Source: Xenococcus sp. MO_188.B8
GTDB lineage: Bacteria > Cyanobacteriota > Cyanobacteriia > Cyanobacteriales > Xenococcaceae
Direction: 5' to 3'
Assembly (NCBI GenBank): GCA_030065615.1
Contig: JASJDR010000018.1
Location: 1-64,000, forward strand
Length of the DNA stretch: 64,000 nucleotides
The notes beneath the pieces are model-generated. The model saw only the letters and a list, made by a program, of their open reading frames with translations, was not told the origin of the DNA and did no database searches. A program made the position numbers and the translations under genes. Shown piece by piece: positions 44,890 to 54,067 of the stretch (its first letter is position 1; the number at the start of each line of letters is the position of its first letter).

Positions 44890-47800
44890 ATGATTAAAGA
44901 GCAACTGGTAAATAATAGTTTGGTTACAGCTTTGTCAGCTGAGCGATCTATAGTTTTTATCGACTCCAAAGTTGATGATTATCAAATTTTAGCTAGGGGA
45001 GTTATTCCAGGTACGGAAGTCTTTATCCTCGATGCAGATCAAGATGGCGTGGCACAAATCAGTCAAATATTAAGCCAAAAACCTCAGTTATCGACTGTTC
45101 ACATCGTCTCCCACGGTTCCCCAGGCTGTTTGTATCTAGGAAACACTCAACTCAGCCTCGATACCTTAGATAAATATCAAGAAGAATTAAAAACTTGGTT
45201 CTTTTCTTCTTCTAGTATCCCCCTCTCGCCCTCGCCCTCCACACTCTTAATTTATGGCTGTAACGTCGCGGCTGGCGATGCTGGAGAAGAGCTTATCGCC
45301 AAACTGCACAACATTACTGGTGCAGAAATTGCTGCTTCTAAGACTCTGACAGGAAATCCTAACAAAGGCGGTAATTGGCATTTAGAATATAAAACTACAG
45401 AAATTAAGACTTCCCTACCTTTTACTGAAGAAATTCAACACAGCTACTCAGAAATTTTAGTCGTTACTACTAGCGGGACAGTCTTCATCGACTATAACAA
45501 CGATGGTACTCAGCAAGCTAGTAATGATGCTGAAGAAATAGCCTATGAAGGCATAACGGTTATTGCCTATGATGCCAACAATAATATTATTTCTCAAGCT
45601 ATCACAGACTCTAGTGGTAACTATTCTCTGGACACGCCCGATAATACCTCTTTAAGAATTGAGTTTGGTAATTTACCCAGTGGATTCGTTGGTAGTTCTA
45701 TTGCGGGCACTAACAGTGTTTCCGATGTTCTATTCATTGATGGAACAAGTAATGTTACTGCCAATTTTGGTATTCATCGTCCCAGTGATGTGACAACAGG
45801 GAGTGCTACCGATATCGATCTAATTACCGTTTGTTACGTTGAAGGAATTGGTACCGCAGGAGCATCGGCAATTGTCATTCATGATTATAACGATGCGGGA
45901 ACAGACCCTTATACCGCTCTGGTAGATGTCGATGAAATCGGTACGGTAAATGGTCTGGCATATCATCGAGAAAGCAGTACTTTATTTGCTGGTAGCTTTT
46001 ACAAGCGTCATTCTGCTCTTTTAGGCACAATTGAATATACCAATAGTAATGGTACTGATACTAGCTCCTTTAGTAATGATGCTAATGGTGCTGCTTATAC
46101 CAGCATTATCTATTCTATTGATAACGCGGGAAATGTTACGGAATTTGCTCGTTTAGATGATGTTGTAGACCCTCGTGGAGCACTTAACAACAGTACTGCT
46201 ACCTATTGGGAAATAGATAATGGCGTAGATGGAACAACAGCAAAAGCGAATGAAATATTTGATTCTATTGGCAAAATTGGCTTGGGAGATGTGGAGCTAT
46301 CAGAAGATGGTCGGACTCTTTGGGCAGTTAATCTTAATGATAATAAGCTGTACGAGCTTCCTGTGGGAGATAATAGTAATCCTTTAACCCCGAATGCTCC
46401 TGCTACGAGCGACATTAATAGCTATGACATCATTACTCAAATTATTAACAGTGGTGACGAGTTAGGCGTAAATCCTCAGCAGAATATTCGTCCTTTTGCT
46501 CTTGCTGCCAGAAATGGCTTGGTTTACGTAGGGATGGTTAATACGGCACAATACGATGCTGCTGGTGTTGAAGGTAATTTAACTGCTGACGATCTTCAAG
46601 CTTTTGTCTATACTTTCGATCCCAATAATCCCAGTGCTGCACCTATTCAAGTATTAGATATTCCTCTCAACTACGAACGAGATCACGCTTTATCTAATAA
46701 TACTTCGACTTTCATTTCTGGAAATTGGAATCCTTGGACTGGAACTTTTCCTAGTGGTCTGACTACTTTATTTACTAATAATGAATCTGCTTATGCTCAA
46801 CCCATACTGAGCGATATTGACTTTGACTCAGATGGGAACATGATTCTGGGATTTCGCGATCGCTGGGGGGACCAGGTCGGCTATCAAGTACGAGATCCTA
46901 ACGATACCGATAATTACTCAGCTGACACTGCTGGAGACATTCTCCAAGCTATCTATGATAAAGATAATGGTACTTGGACCGTAGAAACTCATGTTACTAC
47001 AGATGGCATTGATGGCAATAGCGACCCTGATGGTGAATTCTTCCGCAACGAATTTTTAGAAGAAGGCGCGCCCAACGATAGTTCAGCAACTCACGCCGAA
47101 ACCGCACAAGGTGGTTTAACTATTGTTCCTGGATTTACCGAGGCAGTTACAACTGCTCTAGACCCTATCAGAGCTTTTTCTGGTGGCTATGAGTGGTTTG
47201 ACACTACAGATGGTAGTCTTTCAGGTCATACTGCTACATCAGATCCTTTCTTTAATGTTTTCACAAGTGGTACGATTACTGCTAGTGGATTAGAAATTTT
47301 TCTTAGTCGAAATCCTGATAATGCAAATGATGTCGATGCTGGTACTGTTGCTAAGGCTAATGGACTAGGAGACGTAGAATTTATTGCTGCTGCTGCTACC
47401 CTAGAAATCGGTGACAGGATTTGGTTTGACACAGATCAAGATGGGATTCAAGATGTCGGGGAAGGAAATGTTCCCGATGGAGTAAACGTAGAACTCTACG
47501 CCAGTGGCGGTACTACTGCTCTGCAAACTACTACTACTACTACTAACGGGAACTATTACTTTGCTGGTCTAGATCCTCTCACTGATTACGAAGTCCGCTT
47601 AGTTGCTAGCGATTTCGGTACTGGTCAACCACTAGTAGGCTATCAATCAACTCTGCAAAATGCGGGTAGCAATGATGACTTAGATTCCGATGCTGCTGAT
47701 AGTGGTGGCGTTCCCGTTATCTTTCTAACTACTGGAAGTTCTGGTACAAACGACCACAGTTTTGATATTGGTTTAACTAATACTCCTACTTATGACTATG

Positions 47801-50800
47801 GTGATGCTCCCGATGCTGCTGCTTCTACAAGTACGGGTAACTATCAAACCACTGATAGCGATGGGGGTGCTAAACATATTCTCGGTAGTGGTTTAACTAT
47901 TGGTAGTGGCATTACCGCCGATGATGGTACACTACAAAATGTTAGTGCAACTGCGGATACTGACGATGGGGTTACTTTTACCGAAACCCTAGAAACTGGC
48001 GATTCTTCTTTCAGTGTTAGCGTTGACGTTAATTTACCCGGTACTATAAGCTCGGCTAATTTAGCAGGTTGGATAGATTTCAACCAAGATGGAGCATTTA
48101 ACGCTAATGAAGCAGTTAGGACGACAGTTAATAGTAGCGGGGCGACCACTCTAACGTGGAATTCTTTTCCTGGAATTGTTGATGGTACGACCTATGCTCG
48201 TTTCCGTCTCAGTACTGCTTCTGCTTTAGATGCTATAGATAATGATGCTGACTCTATTGGAGAATTTAGCGACGGTGAAGTTGAAGACTATCAAATTACT
48301 ATTGGTAGAGATTATGGTGATGCAGTTGATACTGGTAATTCTCCCTCAACGGGAACGGGTAACTATCAAACTACATCCAGTGATAGTGGAGCGAGTCACG
48401 GAATTCTCAACGGCTTGAGTATTGGTAGCATAATAGATGCTGATAGTGGTACATTGCAAGATGTTGATGCCAGTCAAGATGATACAGATGGTGATGATGA
48501 TGAAGATGGGGTTACTTTCAGTACTACTTTATCTGCTTCAGACACATCTTATAGTGTTGCAGTAGATGTCACTAATACTACTGGTAGCGATGCGCTTCTC
48601 AGTGGTTGGATTGATTTTAACCAAGATGGTGTATTTGATAATACCACCGAAAGAACAAGTACTGTTTTCTCTAGTAGTGGCACACAAAATCTTATTTGGG
48701 GTTCTCTTCCTGGTTTAGTCGAAGGAACTACCTACGCTCGTTTCCGCCTCAGTACTGACTTTACCCCTGCTGGTACTAGCACTATTTATTCCGAAGATTT
48801 TGAAGGTATTACTGACTGGAGAACAGATGGTTCATTAAATATCGGAAATACTGCAAGTGCTGGTGATTGGGCAATTGGCGACCCAACTGTCAATACAGTT
48901 GGTGGAACTACCATGCAGCCAGAGGATGCTAATGGTGGAACAAATGCTTTAATAAGTGATCTAAGTACAGCAGACATTGATGCAGGTTCAATTACTTCTC
49001 GCTCAGATACTTTTACTTTAGATAGTGGTTCGGGAACTCATAGTGTTACATTCTCTTATTTCTTATCATCTTTTACTTCTAACGTTACTGACGAATTTAC
49101 GGTAGATATTGTCAATAATACAAACAGTAGTGACAGAGAAACTATCTTTACTGACACGGTAGGTTCTGGAGCAACTCAAGCTGCTGTTTGGACTCAAATT
49201 ACCCAAGCCATTAATACTAGCTTTAATGGTAAAACCGTTTACTTAGAATTTACTGCCCAAGATGGTGGTGGTGATGATACGGTTGAAGCTGGTGTTGATG
49301 ATATTACTGTTACCTATACCTCAGAATTAGTTCCTTTAGATTCTACAGGGGCATTAAATGATGGTGAAGTTGAAGATTATGTTGTAAACGTCAGCGAGAG
49401 AGACTATGGTGATGCTCCTGATACTACTGCTAGTGAAGCTACAGGAGATTATCAAACTACGGTTGATAACGGTGGTGCGAGTCACATTATTGACAGCAAT
49501 CTTAAAATTGGTAGCCTGACAGATGCCGATAGTGGCACGTTGCAAAATGATGATGCGAATGCAGATGATACAGATAACAGCGATGATGAAGACGGCGTTA
49601 CGTTTAATTCTGGCTTAGATGTTAATACCACTAGCTACAGTACGACCGTAACAGTTACTAACAATACTGGTAGTGCTGCAACTTTAGTTGGTTGGGTTGA
49701 CTTTAACCAAAATGGTGTTTTTGAATCTGCTGAAGCAGTTGTTGCCAATGTTCCTGATGGAAATACCGATGCGAGTGTCACCTTAACTTGGGATGATAAC
49801 GCTGGTAACAATACCTCTACCAACGACTTAAGCGGTAACAGCGACTTACCTGGTACTGGTGCATTATCAGCAGAAACTTTGGCGACAGGTACTACTTATG
49901 CTCGCTTCCGTTTGACTACCGATAGTAACTTCGATGGTGATGACGCTCTCGGTGCAGCAGATGATGGTGAAGTTGAAGATTATAAACTCACTGTTAACCT
50001 TGATTATGGTGATGCTCGCGATACTGGAGTAGGTACGGGTACAAGTAATTACAACACTACTGCTGAAGATAACGGTGCAAGTCATATCATAGTTAGTAAT
50101 GCTAACCAATTAACTATCGGTGACACAGTAGATGCAGACGATGGGACATTACAAAATGCTGATGCTGATGCTGATGATAGCGACGGTACCGATGACGAGA
50201 CTGGTATTAGTTCCTTCTCCACCCTGCAAACTGATGATGATACCTATAGCCTTGATGTTGCAGTTACCAACAGCACGGGAAGTACTGCCACCTTAGTTGG
50301 TTGGATCGATTTCGATCAATCTGGTACTTTTGACTCTGATGAAGCCGTTATTAATACATCAGTTCTTGACGGTACGACTACTGCATCCCCGATCAATCTG
50401 AACTGGACTATACCAGAAGATATTACCGACGGTATCACTTACGCTCGTTTCCGCTTGAGTACTGATGGCGATTTAACTACCAGCTTTGCCACTGGTCAAC
50501 TAAGTGATGGAGAAGTTGAAGATTACACAATTGATATTGAAGGAGTAGATTACGGTGACGCTCCTGATGCTGCTGCTTCTACAGGAACAGGCAATTATCA
50601 AACCACTCAAGACGATAGTGGTGCGAGTCATATTATTGTTAGCGGTTTAAAACTCGGTGCTACCGTAGATGCAGAAAATGGTACATTACAAAACACTGCT
50701 GCTGATGCCGATGACTTAGCAAACAATAACGATGACGATGATGAAGATGGTATTAGCTTTCCTAATACTCTTTCTGTAAGTGATGCTGGTGGAACTTACA

Positions 50801-52068
50801 CGGCAACTATAGATACCCTGACCAATAACACTGGTAGCGGTAACGATGCTAGAGTTATCGGCTGGATTGACTTCGACCAAGATGGTGTTTTTGAAGCTAG
50901 TGAAGCTGCTATAGCCGATTCTGATACGGGAACGGCTGGTCAACAAGATTTTTCTCCTAGTGTTTTTGATATTGACGATACAAGCATTACTTGGGATCTT
51001 AGTGGATTTACTTCTGGAGTCGATATTGTTAGTGGTGCAACTTATGCTCGTTTCCGTATTGTTAGTGATGTTAGTGGCGATCTAGCAAGCTTAACTACTT
51101 CTGCTTCGACAGGTGCGTTTGGTAGTGGAGAAGTAGAAGATTATCAAATTACCATAGAAGGCGGTAGTGACTACGGTGATGCCAGTACAGGTAGCGACAG
51201 TTATCTAGCAACTACTACAAGTCATTCCATTGCTGCTGGCTTAAATCTAGGCAGCTTAGTCGATAGTGAAACTTCTCCCACAGCGAATAGTAATGCTGAT
51301 GCTGATGACACCACTGGACAAGATGATGAAGATGGAGTTACTTTTAATTCAGTTCTTACCAGTTCCCATACTACTTATAGCGTTACTGTTGATGTCGTTA
51401 ATACCACTGGTAGCGATGCAGAGGTAATCGGTTGGATTGACTTCGACGGCAATGGTACATTTGATACTGATGAAGCATCTGAGGTGGTTACTGTTTCTGC
51501 TAGCGGTCAAATTACTCTTGACTGGACGAGTATTCCTTCTGGGACTCAGGTTGGTGATACTTACGCTCGTTTCCGACTCAATAGCAATCCCACTAATCTA
51601 ACTACTAGCACTGCTACGGGTACGTTAGATGGTGGTGAAGTTGAAGACTATCTAATCAGTATTAAAAACGAGGTTTCTGGGACTGGTAGCTCTGAAGTAA
51701 TTAATACGAGTTCTTCCGACCCCACCACTGCGGGAGATGACTTTATCACTGGTAGTTCAGGACAAGACACTATTACAGGAGGGGGGGGAGATGATTGTTT
51801 TCACTTCAATCGGACCAGTGACGGAGTAGACGTCATTACGGACTTTAGTAGCGGCGACAGAATAGACTTGAGCGATTTCTTTGCTACGGGAGGTGAATTA
51901 GCAGGAATTACCAATCCTTTTGGGACTTACGTTGAAGCAGTTACCATTGGTTCTTCTGGTACATTAATTCAGATAGATTTCGAGCCGAATGACAGTTTAT
52001 ATAACAAAAATCTTGTCTATCTAGAAGGTTATACAACTACTATGACTGCTGCTGATTTTATTTTCTAA
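44890..52068 (+). CDS. Giant GEVED-repeat secreted surface protein
   Basis: 2392 residues from the ATG at 44890 (a TTG at 44848 is possible; no clear ribosome-binding site decides). Residues 10-165 form a DUF4347 domain (ILDADQDGVAQISQIL, VHIVSHGSPGCLYLG), a cyanobacterial N-terminal domain of large exported proteins. An SdrD-B-like domain lies at about 192-300, a region of uncertain fold at 300-835, and a second SdrD-B-like domain at 838-963. Six GEVED units follow (from about 967, 1141, 1505, 1705, 1887 and 2094), each starting DYGDA and ending GEVEDY. Unit 2 contains an extra domain (1295-1482). The C-terminus has one RTX-type motif (TGGGGDDCFHFN) and a type I secretion-like tail. Cell adhesion is an inference. 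Confidence 0.9.
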   Translation: MIKEQLVNNSLVTALSAERSIVFIDSKVDDYQILARGVIPGTEVFILDADQDGVAQISQILSQKPQLSTVHIVSHGSPGCLYLGNTQLSLDTLDKYQEELKTWFFSSSSIPLSPSPSTLLIYGCNVAAGDAGEELIAKLHNITGAEIAASKTLTGNPNKGGNWHLEYKTTEIKTSLPFTEEIQHSYSEILVVTTSGTVFIDYNNDGTQQASNDAEEIAYEGITVIAYDANNNIISQAITDSSGNYSLDTPDNTSLRIEFGNLPSGFVGSSIAGTNSVSDVLFIDGTSNVTANFGIHRPSDVTTGSATDIDLITVCYVEGIGTAGASAIVIHDYNDAGTDPYTALVDVDEIGTVNGLAYHRESSTLFAGSFYKRHSALLGTIEYTNSNGTDTSSFSNDANGAAYTSIIYSIDNAGNVTEFARLDDVVDPRGALNNSTATYWEIDNGVDGTTAKANEIFDSIGKIGLGDVELSEDGRTLWAVNLNDNKLYELPVGDNSNPLTPNAPATSDINSYDIITQIINSGDELGVNPQQNIRPFALAARNGLVYVGMVNTAQYDAAGVEGNLTADDLQAFVYTFDPNNPSAAPIQVLDIPLNYERDHALSNNTSTFISGNWNPWTGTFPSGLTTLFTNNESAYAQPILSDIDFDSDGNMILGFRDRWGDQVGYQVRDPNDTDNYSADTAGDILQAIYDKDNGTWTVETHVTTDGIDGNSDPDGEFFRNEFLEEGAPNDSSATHAETAQGGLTIVPGFTEAVTTALDPIRAFSGGYEWFDTTDGSLSGHTATSDPFFNVFTSGTITASGLEIFLSRNPDNANDVDAGTVAKANGLGDVEFIAAAATLEIGDRIWFDTDQDGIQDVGEGNVPDGVNVELYASGGTTALQTTTTTTNGNYYFAGLDPLTDYEVRLVASDFGTGQPLVGYQSTLQNAGSNDDLDSDAADSGGVPVIFLTTGSSGTNDHSFDIGLTNTPTYDYGDAPDAAASTSTGNYQTTDSDGGAKHILGSGLTIGSGITADDGTLQNVSATADTDDGVTFTETLETGDSSFSVSVDVNLPGTISSANLAGWIDFNQDGAFNANEAVRTTVNSSGATTLTWNSFPGIVDGTTYARFRLSTASALDAIDNDADSIGEFSDGEVEDYQITIGRDYGDAVDTGNSPSTGTGNYQTTSSDSGASHGILNGLSIGSIIDADSGTLQDVDASQDDTDGDDDEDGVTFSTTLSASDTSYSVAVDVTNTTGSDALLSGWIDFNQDGVFDNTTERTSTVFSSSGTQNLIWGSLPGLVEGTTYARFRLSTDFTPAGTSTIYSEDFEGITDWRTDGSLNIGNTASAGDWAIGDPTVNTVGGTTMQPEDANGGTNALISDLSTADIDAGSITSRSDTFTLDSGSGTHSVTFSYFLSSFTSNVTDEFTVDIVNNTNSSDRETIFTDTVGSGATQAAVWTQITQAINTSFNGKTVYLEFTAQDGGGDDTVEAGVDDITVTYTSELVPLDSTGALNDGEVEDYVVNVSERDYGDAPDTTASEATGDYQTTVDNGGASHIIDSNLKIGSLTDADSGTLQNDDANADDTDNSDDEDGVTFNSGLDVNTTSYSTTVTVTNNTGSAATLVGWVDFNQNGVFESAEAVVANVPDGNTDASVTLTWDDNAGNNTSTNDLSGNSDLPGTGALSAETLATGTTYARFRLTTDSNFDGDDALGAADDGEVEDYKLTVNLDYGDARDTGVGTGTSNYNTTAEDNGASHIIVSNANQLTIGDTVDADDGTLQNADADADDSDGTDDETGISSFSTLQTDDDTYSLDVAVTNSTGSTATLVGWIDFDQSGTFDSDEAVINTSVLDGTTTASPINLNWTIPEDITDGITYARFRLSTDGDLTTSFATGQLSDGEVEDYTIDIEGVDYGDAPDAAASTGTGNYQTTQDDSGASHIIVSGLKLGATVDAENGTLQNTAADADDLANNNDDDDEDGISFPNTLSVSDAGGTYTATIDTLTNNTGSGNDARVIGWIDFDQDGVFEASEAAIADSDTGTAGQQDFSPSVFDIDDTSITWDLSGFTSGVDIVSGATYARFRIVSDVSGDLASLTTSASTGAFGSGEVEDYQITIEGGSDYGDASTGSDSYLATTTSHSIAAGLNLGSLVDSETSPTANSNADADDTTGQDDEDGVTFNSVLTSSHTTYSVTVDVVNTTGSDAEVIGWIDFDGNGTFDTDEASEVVTVSASGQITLDWTSIPSGTQVGDTYARFRLNSNPTNLTTSTATGTLDGGEVEDYLISIKNEVSGTGSSEVINTSSSDPTTAGDDFITGSSGQDTITGGGGDDCFHFNRTSDGVDVITDFSSGDRIDLSDFFATGGELAGITNPFGTYVEAVTIGSSGTLIQIDFEPNDSLYNKNLVYLEGYTTTMTAADFIF

Positions 52069-52192
52069 TTTTTCTCCGGGGGCAAAATACTGAGAGACTT
52101 TGGACTTCACTCAAGCAAAGTTTACCTAAATTATGCAATAGGTCTAGGTATTGCCCCACAAATGCTAATTTTTTATCCCTAAATCAATAACT

Positions 52193-53200
52193 ATGATTTT
52201 ATCTTTTCTTACTAAATCTGTACCTAATATTGCTAGCATTCTAGGCTTAGTAACTATTAGCAATCTGCTCCTTATTAACTCTGTTGATGCTTTTAGCGTC
52301 ACATTTGAAAATGGGGGTTTTGAAAGTGAAATAGTTGGTTCTCAGAATGGTTGGAATACTATTGGTGATGTTACAATTACCCCCACAATAGATGGTATTG
52401 CCCCTCTTAGTGGTTCTAACCAAGCAATTATCACTACAGGATATATTGAAGGAACCTATGGCGATCCTGTAGGCAATAGAAATGATGATAGTAGTAATAT
52501 TTTTAATCAATCAAGTATTAACCCTGTTAGTGCAGATACGAATCCTAATGCAGATAATCTGCAAGAGCACTTTGGTTTGAGTTCTGATGCTTTTAGTATT
52601 GACAGATCTTCGGGAATAGATTCTGCTTTTGGTCCGAGAACATCAAAAGAAGGCTCTGGAATGTATCAAGAGTTTAGTGTGACTCTTGGCTCTGGAGAAG
52701 ATGGCTTTACCGTTAGTTTTGACTGGTCATACCTCACAAATGATGGCTCTAATAGCACTTTTGGAGAGCAAGATTTCGGTTTCTGGAGCTTAGGTCAAGT
52801 TAATGGTACTACTTATAATACTGCATTTGATGGTTCAGAAGACGGTTTGCCAAACACCAATGAAATAGCGGTTTTACAAAGTAGTAGTGGAACTATTAGT
52901 TCTCCAACTGGAAATAATAATTATGTAACTGGTTTTGATTACAGTACTAATGGTCGCTATAGTCATACAGTCAGTGGTCTTTCTGAAGGAACCTATACTT
53001 ATCGAGTAGGATTTGGAGTAGTCGATGTGGATAACTTGGAAAGTACTTCTGCTTTACTGATTGATGATTTTAATGTTCAAGAAGTTCCTTTTGAGTTTTC
53101 TCCTACAGCGGGAATTGCTTTAGTGCTAGGTTTTTGGGGATGCGATCGCCTGCGTCGTCGAATGAAGATTAAAGATCAGGTAAGTAGCTGCACAAAATGA
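52193..53200 (+). CDS. PFE-CTERM exosortase-sorted exoprotein
   Basis: A 335-residue exported protein. The signal peptide covers about residues 1-34. The body (FENGGFESEIVGSQNGWNTIG onwards, in parts) is a jelly-roll-like choice-of-anchor domain. The C-terminal sorting signal is clear: VPFEFSPTAGIALVLGF, a membrane stretch, then RLRRRMK. This PFEFSPT motif is the cyanobacterial exosortase recognition signal, so the protein is probably cut and anchored by a cyanoexosortase encoded elsewhere. It lies 124 bases behind the giant gene, suggesting a surface-protein group. Confidence 0.88.
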   Translation: MILSFLTKSVPNIASILGLVTISNLLLINSVDAFSVTFENGGFESEIVGSQNGWNTIGDVTITPTIDGIAPLSGSNQAIITTGYIEGTYGDPVGNRNDDSSNIFNQSSINPVSADTNPNADNLQEHFGLSSDAFSIDRSSGIDSAFGPRTSKEGSGMYQEFSVTLGSGEDGFTVSFDWSYLTNDGSNSTFGEQDFGFWSLGQVNGTTYNTAFDGSEDGLPNTNEIAVLQSSSGTISSPTGNNNYVTGFDYSTNGRYSHTVSGLSEGTYTYRVGFGVVDVDNLESTSALLIDDFNVQEVPFEFSPTAGIALVLGFWGCDRLRRRMKIKDQVSSCTK

Positions 53201-53384
53201 ATCTCTATCTTTTCTGCTACAAGTTCACTAAGCATCTATTGATTCTGGGGCTGCTTGTTTAGTTTTTTTTATAAGCGTAATTTTCCCTATCCCGGCATCT
53301 TTAGGCGAAGAAACATCGCCTTCAATCTCTTTCGCAGCCTTGGGGTCGCTCGTTGAAGTGTAATATCAATTTAAATTAAAAATA

Positions 53385-53432
53385 CGACAGATAAGTTAGG
53401 GGTTTGGCACTGCTAAACCCCTACCTAAATTG
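53385..53432 (-). repeat. Dispersed GGTAGGGGTT repeat
   Basis: The minus strand reads GCAATTTAGGTAGGGGTTTAGC, nearly the same as the plus-strand sequence at 21485-21530. The neighbouring ATACGACAGATAAG also recurs at 55846-55873 and 21636-21665. Confidence 0.6.
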
Positions 53433-53437
53433 CATTT

Positions 53438-53709
53438 TTAGTCTTCGGTCAGGTTAATTAATATGATTAACGCTTGGCGGAATTGCACCAAAGCTACTTG
53501 AGAAAAAGGAGCTTTTACACAGTCGAGACAATCCACCACCAACTACCAACGCTGAGCTATTGTCAGAGCTTCAATGATTTCAGCATCCCAAGCCTTGGTA
53601 TAAGCTTGTAAAATTAATGAGTAGTTTCTAGATCGTTCTTCAGTCTTTGTCTGGCTTGATCTGTGCTATTTCCTGGTAATTTTATTTCTTCTATGAGGGA
53701 GCAGAGCAT
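53438..53709 (-). pseudogene. Decayed gene with frameshift and stop
   Basis: On the minus strand MLCSLIEEIKLPGNSTDQAR starts at 53709. A frameshift then leads into EERSRNYSLILQAYTKAWD and EIIEALTIAQRW, a TAG stop, and LVVDCLDCVKAPFSQVALVQF in the same frame down to 53438. The helical, acidic pattern looks like a once-real protein of about 90 residues; the family is not recognised. Confidence 0.55.
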
Positions 53710-54067
53710 TTGTTGATTCTGAGGCTAATTTTTAAATTTTTCTAATGAGGTAGCTGGTAATAATTTTTTAAGAATTTGTCTTCATTTATGAAAGATACCG
53801 TTAACTTCGGCATTGGAAATGCCAAATTGTATTCGGCCAAAAGCAAATATTGGTATTTGTCTGAAATAAAATAAACATAAACCAATCTCTTCTTTAACAC
53901 TATCAAATACAGACTTTTGTCCAAATATTAAGTTTAATTTTGTAGATCATTTCTACAGACAAATTTAAATAACTGTATTTTAATACAAGTTGCACAATCT
54001 TTTTCTGGCTTTGTATTTTTCCTTTCTACTGCTTAGTTAACTTGAAATTACCGATTCGGCAAGAAAG

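Larger units (their letters stand above)
53201..54067. other. Gene-free stretch with a pseudogene and repeats
   Basis: Contains the dispersed repeat about 53370-53432 (matching 21485) and the decayed gene 53438-53709. The minus-strand open frame at 53742-53924 has no features and is not believed. Confidence 0.55.
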
